The notes below the pieces were generated by a model. That model was not told where the DNA came from. It made no database searches and saw only the letters and a program-made list of their open reading frames with translations. Both the position numbers and the translations under genes were made by a program. Of a stretch of 55,370 bases of DNA, positions 43,091 through 51,813 are shown piece after piece (within the stretch, counting starts at the first letter, position 1; the number at the start of each line of letters is the position of its first letter). Origin of the DNA: Caldiserica bacterium UBA4822 (GTDB lineage Bacteria > Caldisericota > Caldisericia > Cryosericales > Cryosericaceae); the NCBI GenBank assembly GCA_002402295.1, contig DHFO01000021.1, positions 1 to 55,370 of the forward strand. The letters run 5' to 3'.

Positions 43091-44458
43091 ATGGCATTCC
43101 GTACCAAGCTGTTCGGAGTTACGTACGAGTTCAAGGACGTGAAAGAAGTCCTTGCTAAGGCGAACGAACAGAAGTCCGGCGATGAGGCAGCAGGTGTTGC
43201 CGCAAAGAGCGTAGCAGAGCGTGTCGCAGCCAAGACCGTTCTAGCCGAGATCCCGATGTGGGTCCTGCGCGCCCAGCCGGTTGTTCCGTATGAGGACGAC
43301 GAAGTCACAAGGGCCATCGATGACGGCATTGACCCCGTAGCGTATGACAAGATCAAAGACAAGACCGTATCAGAAATGCGGGCCTGGATTCTTGACGAGA
43401 ACACAACGTCCGAGGACATTGCCGCGATCAGCAAGGGTCTGACGGGCGAAATGGCCGCTGCTGTCGCAAAACTGTGCTCCAGCCTCGACCTTGTTCTTGG
43501 TGGTCATAAGATGCCGTGCGTCGTACACAACGTCTGCACCATGGGACTACCTGGACGCATCGGCTCGCGTCTTCAGCCGAACCACCCAACTGACGATGTG
43601 GATGCCATTCGTGCAGAAATCTACGATGGACTTGCCTTCTGCATCGGCGACCAGGTCATTGGCATCAACCCGGCCATTGACCAGGTTGAGAATCTCATGA
43701 AGCTGTACGACATGATGTGGGACATCAAGCAGAAGTGGGAAATTCCTGCCTCAAACTGCATTCTTGGCCACGTCACTACTCAGATGGAGTGCCTGAAGAA
43801 GGGCGCCAAGGTTGGGCAGGTCTTCCAGAGCATCGCAGGGACACAGGCCGCGCTTGAGTCATTTGGCGTCGAGGTTGGAATGCTCGACGAAGCCAACGAG
43901 CTGGCCAAGAAGTACTGCTATTCCGAAGGCCCTAACTACATGTACTTCGAGACTGGCGAAGGCACTGAACTGTCGGCGTATGCCAACAATGATGCGGACC
44001 AGCTGACGCTCGAAGCGCGCAAACACGCGCTTGCACGGCGCTACAGTCCCATCGGTGTCAACTCCGTCGTTGGGTTCATTGGACCGGAATACCTGTACAA
44101 CTCTGAGGAGATCATGCGGGCTGGGCTTGAAGACCACTTCTGCGGAAAGCTCCTTGGCATTCCGCTTGGACTGGACAACTGCTATACTAACCACGTGCGC
44201 GCCGACCAGAACACCAATGAACTGCTGATGGTATTGGATGCGGTTGCGGGCGCCAACTACCACATGGGCGTCTCGATGGGAGACGACGTAATGCTGAGCT
44301 ATCAGTGCGCCAGCTATCATGATACTCCATCTCTCTGGAGCGCTATGGGCACCCGTCCGGCTCCTGAATGGGAAGCCTGGGCAGAGGGTCTTGGACTGCT
44401 CAAGAATGGCAAGTTGACCGATAAGGCCGGCGATCCATCGTTCTTCCTGAAGCGGTAG
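43091..44458 (+). CDS. eutB: Ethanolamine ammonia-lyase large subunit (canonical copy)
   Basis: A 455-residue subunit that aligns without gaps to E. coli EutB over the active site. The ethanolamine-binding residues are all present: Arg160 and Gln162 in GRIGSRLQPN, Asn193 in VIGINP, Glu287 in MYFETGEG and Asp362 in LGLDNCYTNH. With adenosylcobalamin it converts ethanolamine to acetaldehyde and ammonia inside the microcompartment. Start: ATG 43091 after AAGGAGG. Its partner follows. Confidence 0.96.
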   Translation: MAFRTKLFGVTYEFKDVKEVLAKANEQKSGDEAAGVAAKSVAERVAAKTVLAEIPMWVLRAQPVVPYEDDEVTRAIDDGIDPVAYDKIKDKTVSEMRAWILDENTTSEDIAAISKGLTGEMAAAVAKLCSSLDLVLGGHKMPCVVHNVCTMGLPGRIGSRLQPNHPTDDVDAIRAEIYDGLAFCIGDQVIGINPAIDQVENLMKLYDMMWDIKQKWEIPASNCILGHVTTQMECLKKGAKVGQVFQSIAGTQAALESFGVEVGMLDEANELAKKYCYSEGPNYMYFETGEGTELSAYANNDADQLTLEARKHALARRYSPIGVNSVVGFIGPEYLYNSEEIMRAGLEDHFCGKLLGIPLGLDNCYTNHVRADQNTNELLMVLDAVAGANYHMGVSMGDDVMLSYQCASYHDTPSLWSAMGTRPAPEWEAWAEGLGLLKNGKLTDKAGDPSFFLKR

Positions 44459-44473
44459 GAGAGGAGAGTAGAC

Positions 44474-45343
44474 ATGGCTGAATACGAGTTGTACAAGGGT
44501 ACACAGAATCTGGCAGACGTACAGGCTCGGCGTGCGGAAGCTGCGAAGTTTGGCATCACCATCGAAGAGGACATTACGACACCAGAGAAGCGTCATACAG
44601 TGGGTGTCGACCATCCTGTCGATCCGGAAGGCTGCAAAGCTCTGATCTATGCTACTGACCAGCGCGTCTGCGTCGGCCGCAATGGTCCCCGTCCAAAGAT
44701 TCTGACGTATCTCCAGATGAGAGCAGACCACGGCGCAACGCAGGATTCGCTGAAGTACATCGTGCCCGAGGATGTCGTCAATAAGCTTGGGCTGCTGAAT
44801 GTAGGAGAATCTGCTGCCAACGGATCGCTGGAAACGTATCTGCGCCTTCCTCCACTTGGGCGCAAGTTCAGCGATGAAGCGAAAGCTGTCGTGCTTGAGA
44901 AGTGCATCAAGAACCCGACCGTACAGTTTGTTGTCAGCAACGGTCTGAGCGGCTATGCGATCGAGCGTTACGCTGGTGATGTGCTGAAGGCGATGACCGA
45001 CGGCCTCAAGGCTGCTGGGATTGGACTCGGAACTCCCATCTATGTGAACCGTGCCCGCGTTGGCATCATGAACGATGCCGGGTCTCTTCTCAACGCGGAC
45101 GTGGTTGTGGTATTGATCGGCGAACGTCCTGGTCTCATTATTTCCGATGCACTGTCGATTTACATGGGATACAAGCCTCGCTGGGAGCCCCTGACAACTG
45201 ATGCCAACCGGGACAACATCTGCATGATTTCCAAGAAGGGCAAGGACCCGATTGAAGCGGCAGCAGAAGCTGTTTCTCTCATCAAGGACTACCTGAAGTA
45301 CAAGACCAGTGGTGTAGCACTTGCCACGGCCAAGAGAGGGTAG
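44474..45343 (+). CDS. eutC: Ethanolamine ammonia-lyase small subunit (divergent copy)
   Basis: A 289-residue small subunit. VGRNGPRPKILTYLQMRADH, VVSNGLSGYAIERYAGDVL, LGTPIYVNRARVGIMND and VVVLIGERPGLIISDALSIYM are family segments that bind cobalamin. It is more divergent than the second copy, for example KPRWEPLTTDANRDNICMIS in place of the usual MTDADRNVISNIH. It has an N-terminal extension of about 40 residues that could be an encapsulation signal. It is 15 bases after eutB. Confidence 0.92.
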   Translation: MAEYELYKGTQNLADVQARRAEAAKFGITIEEDITTPEKRHTVGVDHPVDPEGCKALIYATDQRVCVGRNGPRPKILTYLQMRADHGATQDSLKYIVPEDVVNKLGLLNVGESAANGSLETYLRLPPLGRKFSDEAKAVVLEKCIKNPTVQFVVSNGLSGYAIERYAGDVLKAMTDGLKAAGIGLGTPIYVNRARVGIMNDAGSLLNADVVVVLIGERPGLIISDALSIYMGYKPRWEPLTTDANRDNICMISKKGKDPIEAAAEAVSLIKDYLKYKTSGVALATAKRG

Positions 45344-45363
45344 GAACACCAAGTAGGCAGTAG

Positions 45364-45416
45364 TGGCCAGCCTCCGTGGCGCTTCACGATCCTGGAGTTG
45401 TCTCCGGAGACTGGCC
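45364..45416 (+). other. Hairpin between eutC and eutL
   Basis: GGCCAG (45365-45370) pairs with CTGGCC (45411-45416), and a 12-bp palindrome GTCTCCGGAGAC (45400-45411) lies inside. The 157-bp gap 45344-45500 holds no gene. Confidence 0.4.
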
Positions 45417-45500
45417 GGTGAAGTCTTGCGACGGGTTCCAGACGGCCTTCGGGTTGTCTGAGGACACGGAGAGCGAAGCATACGGAAGGAGTAAAACGAC

Positions 45501-46175
45501 ATGGCTCTAGAGATGGAACGTACCCTGAAGCCAGAAATCCTAGCGGTGCGACTGATTCCGAACGTGCACCCCGACATGGCAAAGGCTCTAGAACTTCTCC
45601 CGGGGGAGAAGAGTCTGGCACTGTTTACCTGCAACATTGATGACCCGCTGTATATAGGCGGAGACGAAGCGACCAAGAAGGCTGAGGTGCGCGTAGCATA
45701 CTGCCGTTCGCATTTCGCTGGCGGTGCCTATCCTTCTGGGCCTCTTTCGGGTGAATGCATGCTGCTCCTTGCAGCGCCGAATCCCGCGGAAGCGACTGCC
45801 GGGATCAACGCTGTGCTCGAGTTTGTCGATTCTCTGCGGTATTCGACAGTTACGCTCCCCGGAGTTGAGCTGGCGCCGACACTGGTATGGCTGGCATACA
45901 CAATCTCCCGGTCCGGAACGTATCTGTCCAAAGAAGCTGGTGTAGAAGTCGGGACACCGATTGCTTACATCACCGCGCCGCCGCTCGAGGGTCACTACGC
46001 GATGGAGCGTGCGCTCAAGGCCGCAGACGTGAAGGTAGGGGCGTTCACCAGACTGAGTGAGACCAACTATCATGGTGCCTACCTGTATGGTACACAGAGC
46101 GCTTGCCGCGCAGCATGCCGTGCGTTCGATGAGGCGGTGCTGTCGGTAGCCAACGATCCGCTGGCGTTCCAGTAG
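45501..46175 (+). CDS. eutL: BMC trimeric shell protein EutL
   Basis: A 224-residue tandem-BMC protein. LKPEILAVRLIPNVHPDMAK at the start, CNIDDPLYIGGDEATKKAEV and RLSETNYHGAYLYGTQSACR match EutL, whose trimer has a gated pore for ethanolamine and cofactors. Start: ATG 45501 with GGAAGGAG upstream. Confidence 0.95.
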   Translation: MALEMERTLKPEILAVRLIPNVHPDMAKALELLPGEKSLALFTCNIDDPLYIGGDEATKKAEVRVAYCRSHFAGGAYPSGPLSGECMLLLAAPNPAEATAGINAVLEFVDSLRYSTVTLPGVELAPTLVWLAYTISRSGTYLSKEAGVEVGTPIAYITAPPLEGHYAMERALKAADVKVGAFTRLSETNYHGAYLYGTQSACRAACRAFDEAVLSVANDPLAFQ

Positions 46176-46181
46176 GGTGTT

Positions 46182-46239
46182 CTGCAACTCGCATTTTGCA
46201 GTCCCTGACGGGTGTCCCGGAATAGAATTGACGCGGGAC
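46182..46239 (+). other. Two hairpins between eutL and the aldehyde dehydrogenase gene
   Basis: CTGCAA/TTGCAG (46182-46201) and GTCCCG/CGGGAC (46214-46239) are consecutive 6-bp stems in an 89-bp gap. Confidence 0.35.
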
Positions 46240-46264
46240 GGAGATTTGTAAGAGGAGGCAGAAC

Positions 46265-47767
46265 ATGCCGGAAGAACTAGACCAGGACCTGTTGTCTATG
46301 CAAGAGGCCAGGACTCTGGCGGAACAGGCCCAGGTTGCGCAGGAAGCATTTGTGCACTTCAATCAATACCAGATTGATCTCATATGTGCGTCGATGGCAG
46401 AGGCCGCGTACGAGCAGGCGGAGCGGCTTGCACGCATGGCCGTCGAGGAGACGCACATGGGTGTCGTCGAGCACAAGACAATCAAGAACCAGTTTGCTTC
46501 AAAGAACGTCTGGATGTCGATCAAAGATGTCCGCACGGAAGGCGTGATCCGGCGTGACGAGGTCAACAAGATCATTGAGATTGCGTGGCCCTTTGGCGTT
46601 ATCGCAGCGATGATTCCGACGACCAACCCGACCTCGACGGTTCTCTTCAAGTCCCTGATTTCCGTTAAGGCACGCAACGCAATCATCGTCCTTCCCCATC
46701 CGTCTGCTCCGAAGTGCACTGCTGAGGCAGTTCGTGTTGTGGCAGAAGCTGCTGAGGCTGCAGGAGCGCCAAAGGGCCTGATTACCTGCATGACGCACAT
46801 CAGCATGGAGGGTACTGCTGAGCTTCTCAAGCGGAAGGAAGTCAAGCTGATCATCGCGACTGGTGGTGAGTCGATGGTGACCTACGCTCACAGCGTAGGG
46901 AAACCTGCCCTGGGCGTTGGTCCGGGAAATGTGCCATTGTATGTGGACCGCAGTGCCGACGTAGAGAAGGCGGCGCGGGACATTGTCAACGATGTGAACT
47001 TCGACTATGGCGTGATCTGTGCGCACGAGGGAGCTGTCATTGCCGACAAGCCAATTGCTGATCAGCTCATGAAGGCATTGGAAAAGAACGGAGCGTACTT
47101 CCTCTCTGCCGAACAGGCAGACAAGTTGGGCAGGACAATGTTCCGTCCAAACGGTCTGATGCAGCCCAATTTCGTTGGACGTTCTCCGCAGGTTCTCGCT
47201 GAGCAGGCCGGTTTCACCGTCCCGGACGAGGCGCGGATCTTGGTTGCACAGATGACCGACGTGGGACCCAAGGTTCCTCTGTCACGTGAGAAACTGGCTC
47301 CAATCGTGGGTTTCTATGTTGAGGACGGCTGGCACAGCGGCTGTGCCCGCTGCATTGAGGTGCTTGAGTTTGGTGGCAAGGGGCACACCATGGGCCTTTA
47401 CTGCACCGACGAGGATATCATCATGCAGTTCGGGCTGCAGAAGCCAGCTTTCCGAATCATTGTCAATTCATCAACGACGGCCGGTGCTATCGGCTACTCC
47501 ACAGGATTGGCGCCATCCCTTACCCTGGCAACGGGTGGAATGGGCGGTGGTATCAGCAGCGACAACATCACTGTGCACCACCTGTTCAACGTGAAGCGTG
47601 TCGCATACGAACTTCGACCCTTCAACCCGCCTGTCGTCTATGACCGAAAGACCGCTGCGCCAGCTGCTGCGGTTGCTGCTCCTGCTTCGGGAGTGAACGC
47701 ATCATCTTCGGAGCTCGAGCAATTGGTGCGCAAAGTCATTCGGGAAGAACTGGCCCGCAAGAGTTAA
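46265..47767 (+). CDS. eutE: CoA-acylating acetaldehyde dehydrogenase with C-terminal encapsulation-type helix
   Basis: A 500-residue aldehyde dehydrogenase. PTTNPTSTVLFKSLISVKAR is the NAD-binding start, and the catalytic cysteine lies in FDYGVICAHEGAVIA, a region closer to the AdhE aldehyde dehydrogenase half than to enteric EutE. The protein ends with a linker rich in Ala and Pro and an amphipathic helix ELEQLVRKVIREELARKS (about 483-500), which looks like a microcompartment encapsulation peptide. Enteric EutE carries that signal at the N-terminus instead. It makes acetyl-CoA from acetaldehyde. Start: ATG 46265 with GAGGAGG upstream. Confidence 0.9.
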   Translation: MPEELDQDLLSMQEARTLAEQAQVAQEAFVHFNQYQIDLICASMAEAAYEQAERLARMAVEETHMGVVEHKTIKNQFASKNVWMSIKDVRTEGVIRRDEVNKIIEIAWPFGVIAAMIPTTNPTSTVLFKSLISVKARNAIIVLPHPSAPKCTAEAVRVVAEAAEAAGAPKGLITCMTHISMEGTAELLKRKEVKLIIATGGESMVTYAHSVGKPALGVGPGNVPLYVDRSADVEKAARDIVNDVNFDYGVICAHEGAVIADKPIADQLMKALEKNGAYFLSAEQADKLGRTMFRPNGLMQPNFVGRSPQVLAEQAGFTVPDEARILVAQMTDVGPKVPLSREKLAPIVGFYVEDGWHSGCARCIEVLEFGGKGHTMGLYCTDEDIIMQFGLQKPAFRIIVNSSTTAGAIGYSTGLAPSLTLATGGMGGGISSDNITVHHLFNVKRVAYELRPFNPPVVYDRKTAAPAAAVAAPASGVNASSSELEQLVRKVIREELARKS

Positions 47768-47864
47768 CGGGAATACAGGCCAGAGATGGTTGCGGGTGCT
47801 TGCAGACTTCTGTCAGAGAGGAGGCGGATCGGAGAGACGACGTCTGTTGCTTGTTTGTTCCACG

Positions 47865-47890
47865 CTTGCATTGAGACATCAGTGTGCAAG
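47865..47890 (+). other. Inverted repeat upstream of eutH
   Basis: CTTGCA (47865-47870) and TGCAAG (47885-47890) are perfect arms with a 14-base centre in the 168-bp gap before eutH. TATACT follows at about 47909, so a secondary promoter is possible, but no good -35 is seen. Confidence 0.35.
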
Positions 47891-47935
47891 TTTCATTCAA
47901 CAGTACACTATACTCTAAAGGAAGGGGTGTAACAA

Positions 47936-49111
47936 ATGGCCGCAATCAGCAGAGTAGTATTGTGGATTATGGCGATTTTCGCAGTGTTGGGCGTTATTGA
48001 CAGAATTATCAAGTACTGGGCACCAGACTGGAAGGTTCCGCTTATTGATGGTTTTGGCGCAGAAATGGAGAATGGTTTCAATGCCATGGGCGCTCTGGCG
48101 CTTGCCATGGTCGGTATCATCGCGATGACTCCACTCCTTGGCAAGTGGCTCATTCCTGTCGTTGGACCTATCTACACAGCGCTTGGCTCCAAAACGGCCA
48201 TGTTTGCCGGTACCCTTCTGGCCATTGATATGGGTGCAACCCCCCTCGGCCTTCAGCTGGCGAAGGCTGCCGGCGACCCCGAATGGGTCGGTTACTTCGG
48301 TGGTCTGCTTCTGGGTTCTGTCTTCGGTGTCAACATTGTCTTCAACATTCCCGTGGGTCTTGGCATCATTGAAGCCAAGGACCGCAAGTATCTTGCGCTG
48401 GGTATTCTGGCCGGCATTATTATGGCTCCATTTGGTGCCCTGTTGCAGAGCATTCTGGCAGGAAACCCCTTCGGAGCCTCCCTTGTTTACCTGGTACCCG
48501 TCTTTATCGTTGCGGCCCTGATTGCCGCGGGTCTTACCTTCATCCGCGAAGCGATGGTCAAGGGCTTCATCTATTTTGGAAAGTTCATCACCAGCTTCAT
48601 TCTGTTCGGGCTCGGCCTGGTCATCTTCCAGACGCAGACTGGCGTTACGATTCTCCCTGGCATGGCCCCAACCTTCTCCCACTATGATCCCGAAGCTGGT
48701 GCCATGGTCATGGAAGGCCTTGAGGTGATTGGATCCATCGCGCTTGCTCTTGCTGGAGCGTACCCAATGGTCAAGTTCCTGACCAAGGTTCTTGCAAAGC
48801 CTCTGAACGCCCTTGGAAAAGGACTTGGTATGGACAGCGTGGGGGCAGCCGGCCTGGTGGCGACCATCGCAAACAACATTCCCATGTGGGGCATGTTCAA
48901 GGACATGACGCCTCGTGGCAAGGTCATCAATGCCGCGTGGCAGGTCGCTGCTGCGTTTACGTTCGCCGATCACCTCGGATTCACCGCTGCGAATGCCAGT
49001 CAGTTCATTGGACCGTTGATCATCGGCAAGCTCTTTGCCGGTGTACTGGGCGTTATCATTGCAACATTTGTTGCTCCTAAGGCCGATTACCGCGATCCAG
49101 AAGCGGCCTGA
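47936..49111 (+). CDS. eutH: Ethanolamine permease EutH
   Basis: A 391-residue membrane protein of about 11 helices. LGVIDRIIKYW, PLIDGFGAEMENGFNAMGAL, DMGATPLGLQLAK, IPVGLGIIEAKDRKYLALG and FADHLGFTAANA are typical of EutH, which carries ethanolamine across the cytoplasmic membrane. Start: ATG 47936 with AAGGAAGGGG upstream. Confidence 0.95.
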   Translation: MAAISRVVLWIMAIFAVLGVIDRIIKYWAPDWKVPLIDGFGAEMENGFNAMGALALAMVGIIAMTPLLGKWLIPVVGPIYTALGSKTAMFAGTLLAIDMGATPLGLQLAKAAGDPEWVGYFGGLLLGSVFGVNIVFNIPVGLGIIEAKDRKYLALGILAGIIMAPFGALLQSILAGNPFGASLVYLVPVFIVAALIAAGLTFIREAMVKGFIYFGKFITSFILFGLGLVIFQTQTGVTILPGMAPTFSHYDPEAGAMVMEGLEVIGSIALALAGAYPMVKFLTKVLAKPLNALGKGLGMDSVGAAGLVATIANNIPMWGMFKDMTPRGKVINAAWQVAAAFTFADHLGFTAANASQFIGPLIIGKLFAGVLGVIIATFVAPKADYRDPEAA

Positions 49112-49126
49112 GGCGGGACGTACAGT

Positions 49127-49165
49127 GTCCGCCGCATCCACTCCGCAACCATGGATACGGCGGAC
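49127..49165 (+). other. Long hairpin between eutH and eutM
   Basis: GTCCGCCG-C-ATCC (49127-49139) pairs with GGAT-A-CGGCGGAC (49153-49165): 12 base pairs with one C-A mismatch and a 13-base loop. No T-run follows, so it is not a standard terminator. Confidence 0.55.
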
Positions 49166-49208
49166 GGCAGCAAGGAGTTCTTCCAATTTCTTTTGAGGAG
49201 AGTTAGCT

Positions 49209-49508
49209 ATGGCAGATGCAGGCATGATTGCACTTGGAATGATTGAAACGAAGGGACTGGTCGGCGCCATTGAAGCCGCGGATGCTATGGTGAAAGCGGC
49301 AAATGTCAAACTGATCGGTTCGGAGCGCATCGGTTCCGGACTGGTTACGGTAATGGTGCGTGGTGATGTAGGGGCTGTAAAGGCTGCTACTGATGCTGGC
49401 GCTGCCGCTGCTCAGCGTGTTGGGGAACTTGTTTCGGTTCACGTGATCCCACGCCCGGCCAGCGACACTGAGATGTTGCTGCCGAAGCGACCGGCCGACG
49501 CTGAGTAG
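49209..49508 (+). CDS. eutM: BMC-H hexameric shell protein EutM
   Basis: A 99-residue single BMC domain (ALGMIETKGLVGAIEAADAM, VRGDVGAVKAATDAGAAAA, VGELVSVHVIPRP). It forms the hexagonal facets of the shell. Start: ATG 49209 with GAGGAGAG upstream. It is nearly the same as residues 7-88 of the HhH fusion protein at 40816, showing recent duplication. Confidence 0.95.
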   Translation: MADAGMIALGMIETKGLVGAIEAADAMVKAANVKLIGSERIGSGLVTVMVRGDVGAVKAATDAGAAAAQRVGELVSVHVIPRPASDTEMLLPKRPADAE

Positions 49509-49525
49509 CGTATTCCGACCTCAGC

Positions 49526-49562
49526 CGTGCTGTCAAGTCTTATTCCGTGCCGGAACAGCACG
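49526..49562 (+). other. Hairpin between eutM and eutQ
   Basis: CGTGCTG (49526-49532) pairs with CAGCACG (49556-49562) around an inner TTCCG-TGC-CGGAA stem, with a 10-base bulge. It lies 45 bases before eutQ. Confidence 0.45.
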
Positions 49563-49607
49563 AGACGTGGCATTGCGGCCGACAGACTAGGGAGGTAGAA
49601 CCTTATT

Positions 49608-50297
49608 ATGGAGAAGCGCATTATTTCCAAGTTTGACATTGAAAGTGTGAAAGCCAGCGGACAGACGGTCCTTCGACTGGAGCCGGGGGACACGTTGACC
49701 CCTCTGGCACGTGATACCGCCATGGAGCTCGGTATCAAGATTGAAGATTCCCGGGAGCCAGTTGTCCATGCAGGCACAACTGCTTCTGCAAGCACTCCGA
49801 GCGACGACAAGCTTGAGGCCATTGTCAAGGCGGTGCTCGAGAAGATGGGCGCGAGCGGTGCCCAGGGTCAGTCGTGCGCTCCCTGTGCTACACCAAAGGT
49901 CTACGGATCTCGCCCGGGCCAGCTGAAGTACGCAAAGTTGCCGAGAGATTTCGAGATGCCACAGGTTGAGCTTCGCGACGCAGCCGGTGTTTTACGGAAT
50001 CCACCGGAGATCGACTTCCGGCTCCTGGATGTCATCACGATTGATGACTCTGCCAGCATTTCGGGCGGATTCATGTCTTGGCACAAGGGACCCGGGTTCA
50101 GCTGGACACTGAACTACGATGAGATCGACTACATCGTAGAGGGACGCATGGAGATTACGTGCGAAGGCAAGACACTCTACGCGGACCCCGGTGACACTGT
50201 GTTCATTCCGAAAGGGAGCTCAGTGCACTGGAACACTCCTACGTGGGTTAAGGTCTACTACGTGACCTTCCCATCGAACTGGGCTGAGCAGATCTAG
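49608..50297 (+). CDS. eutQ: EutQ cupin protein
   Basis: A 229-residue protein. An N-terminal module (residues 1-48, IISKFDIESVKASGQ then EPGDTLTPLARDTAMELGIK), a variable linker, and a cupin at about 105-229 (GFMSWHKGPGFSWTLNYDEI, YIVEGRMEITCEGKTLYADP, GDTVFIPKGSSVHW). EutQ of enteric bacteria has been reported to act as an acetate kinase and is needed for shell assembly. The same N-terminal module occurs alone at 54038. Start: ATG 49608 with AGGGAGG upstream. Confidence 0.92.
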   Translation: MEKRIISKFDIESVKASGQTVLRLEPGDTLTPLARDTAMELGIKIEDSREPVVHAGTTASASTPSDDKLEAIVKAVLEKMGASGAQGQSCAPCATPKVYGSRPGQLKYAKLPRDFEMPQVELRDAAGVLRNPPEIDFRLLDVITIDDSASISGGFMSWHKGPGFSWTLNYDEIDYIVEGRMEITCEGKTLYADPGDTVFIPKGSSVHWNTPTWVKVYYVTFPSNWAEQI

Positions 50298-50376
50298 GAG
50301 GCAGCGGAGAAGTCAATCGGTGCCGGCGAGACTCTTGCGCGCGGTGTCGGGGATGCCTTGGCGGGGAGGGCAGTAC

Positions 50377-50392
50377 ACGATGGATGGGAGGG
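50377..50392. repeat. 16-base motif shared with the leader at 18418
   Basis: Second copy of ACGATGGATGGGAGGG, here in the 174-bp gap before the secreted phosphatase gene. Confidence 0.35.
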
Positions 50393-50427
50393 TGGAGATG
50401 GTTCAGGGACAGGCCGTCGCCACCCTC
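50388..50427 (+). other. Hairpin between eutQ and the phosphatase gene
   Basis: GAGGGTGG (50388-50395) and CCACCCTC (50420-50427) are perfect 8-bp arms with a 24-base loop, 44 bases before the ATG at 50472. Confidence 0.45.
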
Positions 50428-50471
50428 TGGACGAAGCAGGCGTGGCCATTCAACAACACAGGAGGAAGGAT

Positions 50472-51716
50472 ATGAGGCGCTCCACGAGACTTGTGTCTGT
50501 AGTTCTGCTTGTTGTACTTCTTGTGTCCTCGTTTGCAGGTGTTACCCTGGCGGCCGGTGTACCGTCCGGGACGTATGTGGGCTATACGCCATACAACTGG
50601 ATCTATTCGGACTGGTTCATCAGGAAGTACGGGCCGACGCATCCACTTGCCGTGTATGACTGGGACAACACCTGCATCTACAACGACATTATGGAAACGA
50701 TGTTCCGCTTCCAAATGTTCAATCTCCAGTATGCCATGACCAAAGAGACATTCGACGCTGTCATCCCTGAGGCGGCGGGTAAGACCCTCAAGGACACCAA
50801 TGTAACACAGTTCTCCGCGGACTATGGTAACATTGCTCTTCCCGACCTTGCTGCGGATCTGGAAGAGGACTATGCGTTCCTGTACGACAACTACATCGGC
50901 GACAGGCGGATGTCTCTTGACCAGGTCAAGGCTACTCCGGAGTACCAGGATTTTCTTGTCAAATTGCCGTTTCTGTATGACGGCCTGACGGACACGCCCG
51001 AGATCGGGGCCGAGTACTCGTATCCGTGGGTCTGCTTCCTCTGCCAGGGCATGACCAAGGCAGAGGTACAGAAGATGGCACTCTCCGCATTGAACGACGC
51101 CCTCGAGCGGAAGTGCGAGAAGGTCACCCTCGAGGCTCCCGCAGGCCTGAGCCGCAGGGCGGCTGTACCATCGTACTCGTACAAGGCCGGTATTCGCCTC
51201 TCTCTCGGCGTTGTTGACATGATGTCCAAGCAGCGTGCGGCCGGGTGGAAGGTATGGGTAGTAAGCGCCTCATTCGAGCCTGTTGTTCAGGCTGTTGCAG
51301 CGATCAACGGGTATGATGTTCCAGAAGATCATGTCATCGGTGTCCGTCTTCAAACCGACGCATCTGGTAAGTATCTTCCAAGGCTGAGTGAAGAGCCCGG
51401 GTATGCGCTGACACAGCGGATGGGCAAAGCGACGGTCATACGTAACCTGATCAAGCAGGCACCTCTCTTTGTAGCCGGAGACAGCGACGGCGACTTTGAG
51501 ATGATGACGCAGTTTCCCGAAACCAAGCTCATCTATCTGATCAACCGGGTAAAGGGCGGAGACATCGGTTCCTTGTACCAGGAAGCACTCCCGGGCAAGG
51601 CCAAACAGGGTCGTGTGGTGCTTCTTCAGGGAAGAGATGAGAACAAGGGGTTGTGGCGTCCATTCCAGGAGACTATCAAGTTGGGAAAGACAACCCCAAG
51701 TCCTATAGAATCCTAG
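50472..51716 (+). CDS. Secreted HAD phosphatase, probable phosphoethanolamine/phosphocholine phosphatase
   Basis: A 414-residue protein with a signal peptide (LVSVVLLVVLLVSSFAGVTLA, cleavage after about residue 26). HAD motif one is AVYDWDNTCIYNDI, which resembles the DMDNT motif of Pseudomonas phosphorylcholine phosphatase; motif two is WVVSASFEPVV; motif four is FVAGDSDGDFEMM. Long insertions between motifs one and two form a substrate cap. The gene lies within the eut operon between eutQ and the second eutB, so it may free ethanolamine from phosphoethanolamine outside the membrane for EutH. Start: ATG 50472 with GGAGGAAGG upstream. The exact substrate is an inference. Confidence 0.8.
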   Translation: MRRSTRLVSVVLLVVLLVSSFAGVTLAAGVPSGTYVGYTPYNWIYSDWFIRKYGPTHPLAVYDWDNTCIYNDIMETMFRFQMFNLQYAMTKETFDAVIPEAAGKTLKDTNVTQFSADYGNIALPDLAADLEEDYAFLYDNYIGDRRMSLDQVKATPEYQDFLVKLPFLYDGLTDTPEIGAEYSYPWVCFLCQGMTKAEVQKMALSALNDALERKCEKVTLEAPAGLSRRAAVPSYSYKAGIRLSLGVVDMMSKQRAAGWKVWVVSASFEPVVQAVAAINGYDVPEDHVIGVRLQTDASGKYLPRLSEEPGYALTQRMGKATVIRNLIKQAPLFVAGDSDGDFEMMTQFPETKLIYLINRVKGGDIGSLYQEALPGKAKQGRVVLLQGRDENKGLWRPFQETIKLGKTTPSPIES

Positions 51717-51813
51717 TACATCGACGAAGAGGGGCAGACAATCGCCTGTTTGGATCACCTCGCGTGTTGAGGGGACCACATTTGCTGGGTTATGAACCCT
51801 AGAGGAGGAATGG

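Noticed and set aside
43859..45676. 605-codon open frame on the minus strand across eutB, eutC and eutL
   Set aside because: It is a shadow of three well-supported plus-strand genes; its product has no recognisable domain and no ribosome-binding site.
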